From Bacteroidota bacterium (GTDB taxonomy: Bacteria; Bacteroidota; Bacteroidia; B-17B0; Aurantibacillaceae), in the NCBI GenBank assembly GCA_021323535.1, contig JAJONO010000016.1, positions 1 to 64,000 of the forward strand: DNA of 64,000 nucleotides, given 5' to 3'. The notes under the pieces are model-generated. The model was not told the origin of the DNA, did not search any database, and was given only the letters and a program-made list of their open reading frames with translations. Shown one piece after another: positions 17,551 through 25,371 of this stretch. The stretch's first letter is position 1, and each line of letters starts with the position of its first letter. The position numbers were made by a program, and so were the translations under genes.

Positions 17551-18030
17551 CTATTCTTTCACCAGGGAAGAATAGATGCCAAGTCCGCAGCCTTCCACTC
17601 CATCGAGGAAAGAAAATGAGAGACAATAATTCCCGGTGGTCTTACATTCAAATTCAATTTCTTCGTAGAATCTTTTTAAGTTGGTGCTGTAAGTCGAACC
17701 AATTAAGAATTCCTGTTTTTCATTGTTGAAAATAGATACAATAGGAACGCCATCGTATTCTTCATTTCTGATCGCGTAAAATTTATAACGTATCCCACGG
17801 TTTAGCGTTACAATTTGTTTACTGTACTCAACCGGATCGTTTTTCTTCTTTTTACGGAGATAGAACGGATAATCCTGTATAAGCGTAAACTGTTTTAGTT
17901 TTGGATAAGCCTGCTGCAGCATTTTTTCTTTATTGCATTTTTCCTTTTTTAAATTGAATGAGCTTAGCAATAAAAGCGATCCTGAAACAGCGAGGATGCC
18001 CAGCATGTATTTCGGGAAGTTGGATTTCAT
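17551..18030 (-). CDS. small secreted protein, paralogue of the 12236-12679 product
   Basis: A 159-residue protein with an N-terminal hydrophobic segment (YMLGILAVSGSLLLLSSF) and a Lys-rich start to the mature part (NLKKEKCNKEKMLQ). It shares with the 12236-12679 product a CNxxxxL start, NRGIRYKF, a VSIFNNEKQEFL strand, FECKTTGNYCLSF and GCGLGI near the end. The conserved Cys pair FxC...GCG suggests a disulfide. No known family was recognised. Its ATG overlaps the TAA of the lipoprotein gene by one base (TAATG), so translation is probably coupled. A terminator follows. It lies outside the T9SS operon but only about 0.8 kb from its end. Confidence 0.75.
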   Translation of the reverse strand: MKSNFPKYMLGILAVSGSLLLLSSFNLKKEKCNKEKMLQQAYPKLKQFTLIQDYPFYLRKKKKNDPVEYSKQIVTLNRGIRYKFYAIRNEEYDGVPIVSIFNNEKQEFLIGSTYSTNLKRFYEEIEFECKTTGNYCLSFSFLDGVEGCGLGIYSSLVKE

Positions 18031-18944
18031 TATTGTACGGTGTTATTGGTTAAGAATACTCTGTTTCTGAAAGAAGAAATTTCCTGGTCTATCTGAGACA
18101 AAACATCTTTCGAGATCATCACATTCGTTTCTGTATTATCCACTACAATCAGCTCTCCATTCACTTCCTGCATAGTGGGTTCTTTGTAAGTATAACTGAT
18201 CTTTACTTTTTCAAATGTCTTTTTCAATCCCTGTAATTCATTCTTCAGATTTTTGTAATAATCAATGCCTTCCAGTTTATCGAGAATAGCATACATGTTG
18301 TCAATGATCACTTTTTGTTCGCCGATGCGTTTAATGATATCTTCAGAAGGATCTTTCTTTGCAATGTTGTTGAACATGTGTAAACCTTCGATCCAGGAGC
18401 CTATCAGAATAAGTACACTGAGGTCGCCACGGTTCTGCGAACGTAAATGTTCATCGATCTCGTTAAAGTTTTCGGTGGAGATACGGATGAGTGAATCTAC
18501 ATTGTTCCTGTTTTTGGCAAGGTTATTCAGCAACGAGAAATCAAGAAGCTGACTAACTTTTAAATCTTTTGATATGGTGTTGATCCCTTCCAGATATGAA
18601 ATTACATATAAGGTTTTGTTGTTAAGATTCAGGTAACCTAAGTCTACACCATAACCACCGAGCGCGAGGGCCTGTGAGTATTTGTCGGCGAATTTGTCAG
18701 CGTTCTCTGAAGGGATAAGAAGGTCTTTGTTGAATTCGGTTTTTGATTGCGTGATCATATTCGCAGTTTCGATGGGCGAAGGCAGCGTACGCATCATTTC
18801 GTCAAGAATGTCTCTTGAAATAGAAACAGATTGCATGTTAACCGGAATAGAATCCAGAAGTTGTTTTTCCTGTGAACTCTGGTCGTTCTCTGAACAGCTT
18901 GTAAGTATGGCGATTGCGGATAGTACGAATAATGTTTTTTTCAT
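18030..18944 (-). CDS. lipoprotein with long helical domain, unknown function
   Basis: A 304-residue lipoprotein. The start at 18944 is chosen because it places a lipobox-type signal at the N-terminus (MKKTLFVLSAIAILTSCSEN); an upstream in-frame ATG at 19040 would bury it behind 32 unlikely residues. The mature protein is mostly helical and rich in Asp, Asn and Leu, with a long stretch (about residues 90-260) that could form a helical bundle. No catalytic motif was found. Its sequence resembles uncharacterised Bacteroidota lipoproteins, but I cannot name the family. It is co-transcribed and overlapping with the small secreted protein gene downstream. Confidence 0.8.
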   Translation of the reverse strand: MKKTLFVLSAIAILTSCSENDQSSQEKQLLDSIPVNMQSVSISRDILDEMMRTLPSPIETANMITQSKTEFNKDLLIPSENADKFADKYSQALALGGYGVDLGYLNLNNKTLYVISYLEGINTISKDLKVSQLLDFSLLNNLAKNRNNVDSLIRISTENFNEIDEHLRSQNRGDLSVLILIGSWIEGLHMFNNIAKKDPSEDIIKRIGEQKVIIDNMYAILDKLEGIDYYKNLKNELQGLKKTFEKVKISYTYKEPTMQEVNGELIVVDNTETNVMISKDVLSQIDQEISSFRNRVFLTNNTVQ

Positions 18945-19051
18945 ATTGCAAAGATGGGGTGTAGTGTATGTTTTTTTAATAATGATATTCTTTATTTGTT
19001 CTAAGGGTTTTATTTTAATTTGTTTTGTCATTTTAACCAAATCATTTTAGT

Positions 19052-19227
19052 CAATTAGCCACATAGGACACATAGGTTTTTTATTGCTAAACTGCCTAAA
19101 GGAGACAAAGGAAATACCCTTTGGGTATTTACAGAAAAGTGTTTCTAAATTAATTTGCCTTTGGCAAGTTCTTAGGCCTCCTTTCTGCACGCAAAGATAA
19201 AACCTATGTGTCCTGCGCGGTTAAATG
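19052..19227. repeat. long intergenic inverted repeat with nested hairpin
   Basis: AGGACACATAGGTTTT at 19065-19080 is repeated exactly and inverted at 19199-19214, and the arms extend imperfectly outward to 19052 and 19227. Inside is a hairpin AAATACCC-TTT-GGGTATTT at 19112-19130 and a further weak pairing (CTAAAGGAG against CTCCTTTC). The whole block fills the gap between two minus-strand genes and could fold into a branched RNA or act as a terminator. The outer right arm, ending GCGCGGTTAAATG, matches other intergenic copies in this window. Confidence 0.7.
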
Positions 19228-19244
19228 TCTACATCCAAACAAGA

Positions 19245-22238
19245 TTAATTAAACCGGTTCATTATTTTTTTAAGTACATCAAAATACAGGAACGCGAAAA
19301 GCGAAATATTAATCACCCAGATAACGATCAGGTTAAATGCAAAGGTGCTGATCTCTCTCCCGAATAAATATTTGGTAGCGCTCAGAAAATGTGTCCCCGC
19401 CCCGAAAATTTTATTTCCCGAAGGCTCCCTGTAAATCGGGTCAATGACCTGTTCAAGCCTGCCATCTTCTATAACGATCTTTTCTTTTTCGAGGCTCGCC
19501 GTGCAAACTTCATCAAGCTTGTCGTTCACGTATTTTTGCTTATACTCTTCATAGATTTTTTTATCGCCAAATTTTTTAATGGTCCTGGTGATCTGTTCCT
19601 GCTTCATGTCTGAAACAGTATTGAATTTAGCGTTGTAAAATCCATTGAGTTTTCCGAGATAGCTCAGAACGCCGCTGGTGTCTTTGCACAGGGGCAATTG
19701 CGCCTTGAACCCGATCTTTGAAACTTCCTTATAATCTTTTTCAATTTCGTTTTTCACCAGTGATAATTCTTCGGCTTTGTTTTTATTTACGAGCTCCTGG
19801 AGCTTGGGGATGAAATAAACGAGCTTGTAGTTGAGTTTGCTTTCCATTTTGTTCAGCCTGAAAGTTTCCCTGGCCATTTTGTTGTTTACCTGCATATCCA
19901 CCACAATGCCTTCGTAGGCCCATCGCGATATCATGAAGTTGGCCGCCGCCGGTACTTTATTTCCTCCGCCAAAATAACGGTTCAGTTTATTGAAGTTGAA
20001 CATGGCGCCACCTAATAACATCTGGGGAATAATAATGAGTGGGATGATAATGTAAATAGTAACCGGACTATTAAAGCTCGCCGAAAGGATCAATCCTAAA
20101 ATGTTGGCGAAACAGAACACTGATAATAACATGATAAAGAAGTTGAAATAGTTGAATTCAATCTTTAAAATAAAATGACCAATGAGCACATACAACAACG
20201 ATTGTATTAACGAAATACTAAACAGCAGAGTTACTTTGGATAAGAGATAGGACAACCTGCTTAAATGCAGGAACCTTTCTCTTTTTAATATTTTCTGATC
20301 CTTGAAAATTTCTTCGGCACTTAATGTCAATCCCACCAGCAATGCCGCGATAAGAGACATGAATACATAAGCCGGCAAGTTGTAATTGTGGAAATAAGTA
20401 AATGTTTCTGATTTTGTTGTGTCTGTGTAGCGGATGATAAAACTCAGGAACATCACCAATACCGGCACTTCCAGTAAATTAATAAGAACATACTGTTTGT
20501 TGGATAATTTGGCGAGGACATCTCTGAGAAAAAAGTATTTTGTCTGTACCAGTTTCCCCGGTAATTTAAACGTACTCTGAAGTTTTGCCTGGATACCTTT
20601 AAAATTAAAGGCCATTAAAAAATGGTCCTTGTAGTATTGGTAAAATTGTATGGATGAAATTTTTCTTTTGTCAGTGTAGGTTCCGTACTCATTGATCTCT
20701 TTCAGATCAAGTAAATTGAAGATCGTTTCGGGGTTCACGCTGCCACAGGCGTAACATTCGCCCACTTCGCAGTTGATCTGGTTCGTGACTTTCTTAAAAT
20801 ACATCACGGACTCAATTGGATTTCCGTAGTACGTAGCGTATCCTCCTGTATCGAGGATAAGCATCTTATCAAACATTTTAAAAATGTCGGACGATGGCTG
20901 GTGAATAACAACAAAGATCAATTTCCCTTTGATGGTTAATTCTTTCAGGAGATCCATCACATTTTCCGAGTCCCTCGATGATAAACCTGATGTTGGCTCG
21001 TCAAGAAATAAAATCTGTGGCTCACGGATCAATTCGAGAGCAATGTTCAGTCGTTTACGCTGACCACCACTTATCTTTTTATTAAGTGCGTTACCAACTT
21101 TAATGGAACGTATCTCGTCGAGCCCCAGCGACAATAATGTTTTATTGATCCTGTAATGAACCTCTTCATCACTCAAATCCTTAAAACATAATTTCGCGTT
21201 GTAATATAAATTCTGAAAAACAGTAAGATCCTCAATAAGAAGGTCGTCCTGCGGAACAAAACCTATAAAACCTTTTAAAGCGTCGTCTTTATCACCAAGC
21301 TCACTGTTATTGATCTTAATACTTCCTTTTGTAGGTTTCTCTTGTCCCGATAAAAGCGTGAGTAAAGTTGTTTTGCCCGAACCGCTGGCGCCCATAATCC
21401 CCACAAGATTACCCGACATTTCGGCGATCTTTAATTCGTGCAGGGCCTGTTTTCCATTGGGGAAAGTATGATTTTCGATATGGGCCTCAAAACTGAAACT
21501 TTCATCATTATCGCTGCCAATGAATTTTGAAATGATGTTAGAATAATAAATGGTTGTTTGTGGCAACCTTAAATTACTTCCCTGCGGAAATATATATATG
21601 GTTTCGGGCTTGATAACAATCCCGTTAAGGTGTAATTCAACATGACCATGATATTTCATCACAACAATGTTGATGCTTCTGATAAATATAAATTTACAGA
21701 GCCCGTGGTAGTGACTAAAAGGCAGAAACTGCCGGCAGGTTAATTTTCCCGTTAACGATTCGTCGCCAATAACAATTTCACCGGCACTGGTTTCATTTTC
21801 AGTTTCAAAAATGAAGGATTTTATTTCATTGAATTCTGTTTTCTCAATATTAAACACATCCGCAACCGCTTCAACGATCTGTGTACGGTTCAATGATTTG
21901 TGCTGGTCCTTTTTGAAGAATTCTATGAGACGGATGAGTACAATTATTTTTTGTTTCTGGGCGAGCGTCTTGTTTATCTTTTTGCAGATGGCAAGCGTGC
22001 GCACCGAATCCTTCATCGACGTTCTCGATTTTTCGGCGGTATTTCCGTTGCTTACTTCGGTTTTTACACCGTCAAGAAATTCGTTATAAAGTTTAAGATA
22101 TTCGCTTACCCTCTCAACACTAAGTTGCGAGGAGAGAAAGTCCCGTACGAATTTTTCATGGTCAGTAATTAAAACGCCGTCTTGTTTTGCAATGATGGCG
22201 AACAATTGCATCAGGGCCTTCAGTATTTCCTCACTCAT
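19245..22238 (-). CDS. ABCG-type ABC transporter (ATPase-permease fusion) with TerB-like N-terminal region
   Basis: A 997-residue half transporter. Residues 1-150 are helical and TerB-like (LFAIIAKQDGVLITDHEKFV). Residues 155-245 are beta-rich. The nucleotide-binding domain has Walker A GASGSGKT (283-290), signature SGGQRKR (390-396), Walker B ILFLDEPT and the switch His in VVIHQPSS. About five membrane segments lie between 585 and 775, a large soluble loop (about 780-955, with several Lys-rich helices and two Cys) follows, and a last segment is near 970. This order matches ABCG/ABC2 exporters; the substrate is unknown. Its start overlaps the stop of the SiaC-like gene by 4 nt (ATGA), tying it to the SiaABC-like switch. 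Control of the transporter by that switch is inference. Confidence 0.88.
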   Translation of the reverse strand: MSEEILKALMQLFAIIAKQDGVLITDHEKFVRDFLSSQLSVERVSEYLKLYNEFLDGVKTEVSNGNTAEKSRTSMKDSVRTLAICKKINKTLAQKQKIIVLIRLIEFFKKDQHKSLNRTQIVEAVADVFNIEKTEFNEIKSFIFETENETSAGEIVIGDESLTGKLTCRQFLPFSHYHGLCKFIFIRSINIVVMKYHGHVELHLNGIVIKPETIYIFPQGSNLRLPQTTIYYSNIISKFIGSDNDESFSFEAHIENHTFPNGKQALHELKIAEMSGNLVGIMGASGSGKTTLLTLLSGQEKPTKGSIKINNSELGDKDDALKGFIGFVPQDDLLIEDLTVFQNLYYNAKLCFKDLSDEEVHYRINKTLLSLGLDEIRSIKVGNALNKKISGGQRKRLNIALELIREPQILFLDEPTSGLSSRDSENVMDLLKELTIKGKLIFVVIHQPSSDIFKMFDKMLILDTGGYATYYGNPIESVMYFKKVTNQINCEVGECYACGSVNPETIFNLLDLKEINEYGTYTDKRKISSIQFYQYYKDHFLMAFNFKGIQAKLQSTFKLPGKLVQTKYFFLRDVLAKLSNKQYVLINLLEVPVLVMFLSFIIRYTDTTKSETFTYFHNYNLPAYVFMSLIAALLVGLTLSAEEIFKDQKILKRERFLHLSRLSYLLSKVTLLFSISLIQSLLYVLIGHFILKIEFNYFNFFIMLLSVFCFANILGLILSASFNSPVTIYIIIPLIIIPQMLLGGAMFNFNKLNRYFGGGNKVPAAANFMISRWAYEGIVVDMQVNNKMARETFRLNKMESKLNYKLVYFIPKLQELVNKNKAEELSLVKNEIEKDYKEVSKIGFKAQLPLCKDTSGVLSYLGKLNGFYNAKFNTVSDMKQEQITRTIKKFGDKKIYEEYKQKYVNDKLDEVCTASLEKEKIVIEDGRLEQVIDPIYREPSGNKIFGAGTHFLSATKYLFGREISTFAFNLIVIWVINISLFAFLYFDVLKKIMNRFN

Positions 22239-22684
22239 TTGGCACTCACAGCTTCTTCGTTAGTAAAGCAGAATTCAACGCCACCTTTGTTCAGATTTTT
22301 CATCAGTTCACCGAATTCGTACATATCAGAATCTTCGCTGTCGCAGAACCAGTGAATTTTTGTTTTAATTCCTTTCTGACGAAGCAAACGCGCCTCCCTG
22401 TTTAATTGTATCAGGAATTTTGAAGTATACGTATTAAAATAATCAAGAATGATGTAAACGTCTAATGTTTTTTTTCCATGCTTTTTATAATCGGCAAACC
22501 AGTCGAGTACCGGGCCAAAAAAGTTGGAAGGGGCAAGAGGCGATGAGCTTCCTGAAATTACCACTTTACCCTTTTTATGATCAAGTACAATTTTGGGAGT
22601 GGAGTTGGTTGCATCCAGTTCAAAAAGAGCTGCTGAATTAAAGTTCGCTGGTTCTTCGACCAATTGTCTTGAAATACTTGTCAT
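22235..22684 (-). CDS. SiaC-family (DUF1987) regulatory phosphoprotein, long form
   Basis: A 149-residue cytoplasmic protein of the SiaC/DUF1987 family. It shows STPKIVLDHKKGKVVISGSS, the FFGPVLDWFADYKKH helix, and the LDYFNTYTSK strand-turn in which Thr85 aligns with the Thr that SiaB phosphorylates in Pseudomonas aeruginosa SiaC (Thr68). It has a 25-residue N-terminal extension that the neighbouring SiaC copy lacks. In the known system, unphosphorylated SiaC activates the diguanylate cyclase SiaD. No GGDEF gene is seen in this window, so the target here must differ or lie elsewhere. The stop overlaps the start of the ABC transporter gene by 4 nt, making that protein a candidate partner. Confidence 0.85.
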   Translation of the reverse strand: MTSISRQLVEEPANFNSAALFELDATNSTPKIVLDHKKGKVVISGSSSPLAPSNFFGPVLDWFADYKKHGKKTLDVYIILDYFNTYTSKFLIQLNREARLLRQKGIKTKIHWFCDSEDSDMYEFGELMKNLNKGGVEFCFTNEEAVSAK

Positions 22685-22688
22685 GATA

Positions 22689-23066
22689 TTAAGCGGCTAA
22701 GATGTTAAACGGAATTTCTACAAGTTCCTTGTATTCTTCACCTGCTTCTACCATGTCATCATCGCCATCGGTGTAATACCATTCAATACTGAAGGAGTTT
22801 TTTCCTTCAGCTTGAATTTCTTCAAGTTTTAAAAGAATGTCGAGAATGATTTTTGAAGAGGCTGTATTAAAATATTCGAGTTTGAAAACAAACTTAAGGC
22901 TATTGCCATGAGTCGAGGTAAGTTGCTCTAACCATTCGAAAACCGGCTTATAAAAATTGCTTACATCTTCTGGTAACGATCTCCCTGAAATAACGAATTC
23001 GTTTCCTTCCGGACTATAAACGATATCCGGTGTGTCTTCTGTTCCTGTGATTTTGAGTGTTGTCAT
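22689..23066 (-). CDS. SiaC-family (DUF1987) regulatory phosphoprotein
   Basis: A 125-residue SiaC-type protein of canonical length. The motif order is TPDIVYSPEGNEFVISGRS, FYKPVFEWLEQL, then LEYFNTASSK. Thr68 in FNTAS falls at the same position number as the phosphorylated Thr68 of P. aeruginosa SiaC. The C-terminus has the usual acidic WYYTDGDDDMVEAGE segment. It is 4 nt upstream of the second SiaC gene and follows the SiaB gene by 59 nt. It is probably the substrate of the adjacent SiaB-type kinase and the PP2C phosphatase, acting as a partner-switch protein in the cytoplasm. Confidence 0.9.
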   Translation of the reverse strand: MTTLKITGTEDTPDIVYSPEGNEFVISGRSLPEDVSNFYKPVFEWLEQLTSTHGNSLKFVFKLEYFNTASSKIILDILLKLEEIQAEGKNSFSIEWYYTDGDDDMVEAGEEYKELVEIPFNILAA

Positions 23067-23125
23067 TGTTTTATGTTGTTATAATAATTTTTGATGTAAT
23101 GCCATGAAGTGAACTTTGTTCTACT

Positions 23126-23662
23126 TCATTGGCTTATCTGGCTGTTAAGAATAAATAAAGAATGGTTCGCATCCATTTCAAAGAACTGGTAATCGAGTTT
23201 GTTGCCCGATTTCCTGGCCATATCAATGAACCCAAGTCCTGCGCCGCCAACTTCACTGATCACACTTTTTAAACGCGCCTGCTTGTAATATTCTTTCAGT
23301 TCTTCTTTGTTAAGTGAATTCACCTTATCTATTTTTTCCCGCACGATCATGATCTTATCGTGGTGTATATAATTTCCTGTTACCACACTAAAAGAATCTC
23401 TGTCTTTTCCTATCATTAAAAAAGGATGGTTTTCAGGATTCAATACCATCTGATGTTTTGCCACGTTCTGAAGGCCCTCTATCATGACATTGAAGAGTTT
23501 TTTCTTCAGGGCTTCTTCCACTTTTTCCTGCTCCAGTTTTTTTTCTGTCATGATAAGCACCGATTTTATCATTTCCTGGTCAAACATTCCATGATAGATC
23601 AAAATCACATTATGTTTGATCATGGTCGAAAATAATTCGTAGATGTTAATTGTAGATTCCAT
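23126..23662 (-). CDS. SiaB-family protein kinase (GHKL-like fold)
   Basis: A 178-residue SiaB-type Ser/Thr kinase. The ATP-site motifs are complete: an N-box-like helix NVMIEGLQNVAKH with Glu62 and Asn66, and a glycine-rich lid VGGAGLGFIDMAR (138-150). There is no signal peptide or membrane segment. In the characterised Sia system, SiaB phosphorylates SiaC and is opposed by the PP2C phosphatase SiaA; this gene has the same neighbours. Its start lies 17 nt inside the end of the preceding SiaB-like gene, so the two kinases are translationally coupled. This is the copy expected to be active. Confidence 0.88.
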   Translation of the reverse strand: MESTINIYELFSTMIKHNVILIYHGMFDQEMIKSVLIMTEKKLEQEKVEEALKKKLFNVMIEGLQNVAKHQMVLNPENHPFLMIGKDRDSFSVVTGNYIHHDKIMIVREKIDKVNSLNKEELKEYYKQARLKSVISEVGGAGLGFIDMARKSGNKLDYQFFEMDANHSLFILNSQISQ

Positions 23663-24206
23663 CAGTTAATTTTAGATTTGAAATGGTTGATTTAAATGAA
23701 AGAAAGTAGTTTTGCTCGTCTACCTTAATGCTTTCATACTGAATTTTTTCCCTGTTACGCTTCGAGATACCAAGTAAGCTGATAAGGAAAGGGTTTATCT
23801 GCGCGATCTCGTGGTTCGTTAATTCTTTATAGAAGTTAGCTTTGATCTCGTCGCTTTCAATAGCGTTTACCTGCTCAATAATTTCAATGATGTTATCTTT
23901 CTCTGAACTTTTAATAATGCTTCCGATATGAACCATGTAATCCTCATTTTTTTTTCCAATCAGGAAAATACTGTTGTTCTGGTGTTCCTGGTGCTTATCT
24001 ATCTTGGAGAGATTTTGCGCGCATTCGATCATAAAATGAAAGATTCTTTTTTTCATGGTCTGATCCACTTCCATTTTTGATAATTTCTTGTCTGTAATTT
24101 TTAAGAGCGAGAGCAGCAAGTGCTGGTCAATGTTTCCCATGATCGATACCACAAACTGGTGCGATACCATTGTGTCATATATTTTTTTTGTAAGTTCTGT
24201 GTTCAT
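23646..24206 (-). CDS. SiaB-like protein with degenerate glycine lid (probable pseudokinase)
   Basis: A 186-residue paralogue of the downstream SiaB. The first half matches well (FHFMIECAQNLSK keeps Glu61 and Asn65 of the N-box), but the position of the glycine-rich lid reads INPFLISLLGISKR in place of GGAGLGFIDMAR, so the nucleotide-binding glycines are lost. The rest of the fold (IQYESIKVDEQNYFLSFKS) is preserved and the frame is intact, so it looks selected and not decayed. It may bind the active SiaB or the SiaC proteins without phosphorylating them (inference). Its ATG is 1 nt after the stop of the PP2C gene. Confidence 0.8.
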   Translation of the reverse strand: MNTELTKKIYDTMVSHQFVVSIMGNIDQHLLLSLLKITDKKLSKMEVDQTMKKRIFHFMIECAQNLSKIDKHQEHQNNSIFLIGKKNEDYMVHIGSIIKSSEKDNIIEIIEQVNAIESDEIKANFYKELTNHEIAQINPFLISLLGISKRNREKIQYESIKVDEQNYFLSFKSTISNLKLTDGIYN

Positions 24207-24207
24207 T

Positions 24208-25188
24208 TTAAAATTTTATTCCTATTGTTAAAATATCATCTACCTGTTTATTGTTCCCTTTCCATTCACTTAAATATTCCACGAGATTATTTTTTAACTC
24301 TGAGAATTTTTTTTCTGAACGTTCTTCAAAAAATGTTTTTACGTTTTTGCTCATCAGTTTTTTCTTTTCAGGTCCGCCTGTCTGGTCGGGTAATCCGTCG
24401 GTGAAAAGAAAGACAGAGTCACCTTCTTTAAAATCGATCACCTGATCGGTGAAAGAATTTTTTCCTTTGTAATGCATGCCTCCGATCGGAAATTTATTTC
24501 CGCTGTAAACGGTGATTTCACCGCTGCGCTGAAAAAATAAGGGACGATGAGCACCGCTGAAAAAGAGTTGTTTGTTTTTATTATCAATGCAGCACATGGC
24601 CAAGTCCATACCATCGTTTGAGTTGCTGGCAGAAGAATCCTGCTTCAATGTTTCCACAACCGATTCATGTAATTTTCTTAAGATCATGGAAGGCATCAAT
24701 ACCTGATTGCAGCTGGCCACGTCTTTGAGTAAAAGACTGCCAATCATCGACATCATGGCTCCGGGTACACCGTGGCCGGTACAATCCACCGCCGCTACAT
24801 ATGTGTAATTACCAAGGGTAAACAGCCATGGAAAATCGCCGCTGATAACGTCTTTTGGCTGATACAGAATAAAGCTTTCGGCATATTGTTTCCTGAGGTC
24901 GTTTTCTGTTGGGTTTATGGCCTGCTGGATCTTTTTTGAGTAGTTAATACTTTCAGTGATCCTCTGATTTTGGTTCTCTACAATTTTTTTAGTCTGGTTA
25001 AGCTCTTCAATGGTTTCGGCCAGTTTCTTTTTCATGTCCCGCTCGCGCCAGGTAGCTGAAATGAGGTGATTATTCGTGGCTTCAATTTCCTGAAAATACA
25101 TTTTCAACCCTTCAATTTCCTGCTTCAGGAGGTCATTTTCGGCCTTTGTCTTAAGATAAGATTCTTGAGTTATTTCTGTGGTCTGCAT
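24208..25188 (-). CDS. PP2C/SpoIIE-family phosphatase (SiaA/RsbU-like) with N-terminal coiled coil
   Basis: About 326 residues from the preferred ATG at 25188 (an in-frame ATG at 25230 would add MAPQLPYFAFVKRN). The N-terminal 90 residues are a coiled coil (ENDLLKQEIEGLKMYF, KKKLAETIEELNQTKK) ending in the SINYSKKIQQAINP helix typical of SpoIIE-type phosphatases. The catalytic domain has metal-site motifs AVDCTGHGVPGAMMS, FTDGLPDQTGG and QVDDILTIGIKF. The first motif reads GDFPW where most members have GDFYW. SiaA of P. aeruginosa has a membrane sensor in front, but this one is soluble. It should dephosphorylate one or both SiaC proteins and heads the operon, divergent from the hybrid kinase gene at 25372. 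Confidence 0.9.
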   Translation of the reverse strand: MQTTEITQESYLKTKAENDLLKQEIEGLKMYFQEIEATNNHLISATWRERDMKKKLAETIEELNQTKKIVENQNQRITESINYSKKIQQAINPTENDLRKQYAESFILYQPKDVISGDFPWLFTLGNYTYVAAVDCTGHGVPGAMMSMIGSLLLKDVASCNQVLMPSMILRKLHESVVETLKQDSSASNSNDGMDLAMCCIDNKNKQLFFSGAHRPLFFQRSGEITVYSGNKFPIGGMHYKGKNSFTDQVIDFKEGDSVFLFTDGLPDQTGGPEKKKLMSKNVKTFFEERSEKKFSELKNNLVEYLSEWKGNNKQVDDILTIGIKF

Positions 25189-25371
25189 GTTCCGTTTTAC
25201 AAAGGCAAAGTAAGGCAGCTGAGGGGCCATTTTTCCTAAGAATTATCTTTAAAAAAAGTAAGGTTTTTATTTAGGTTGAAATAGGGATTTAACTGAATCT
25301 CAACGGATGGGGTTTTGGGTAATTTCGCACTTTGATTGACACCCATTTTAGTGAAGAAAGGAAGATTGGAC

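Noticed and set aside
17376-17729. 117-codon plus-strand open frame
   Set aside because: It spans a terminator and overlaps antisense to the supported gene at 17551-18030; its codons have no coding character.
19245-25188. Search for a diguanylate cyclase (SiaD) partner
   Set aside because: No GGDEF-type sequence is present in any supported gene of the window.
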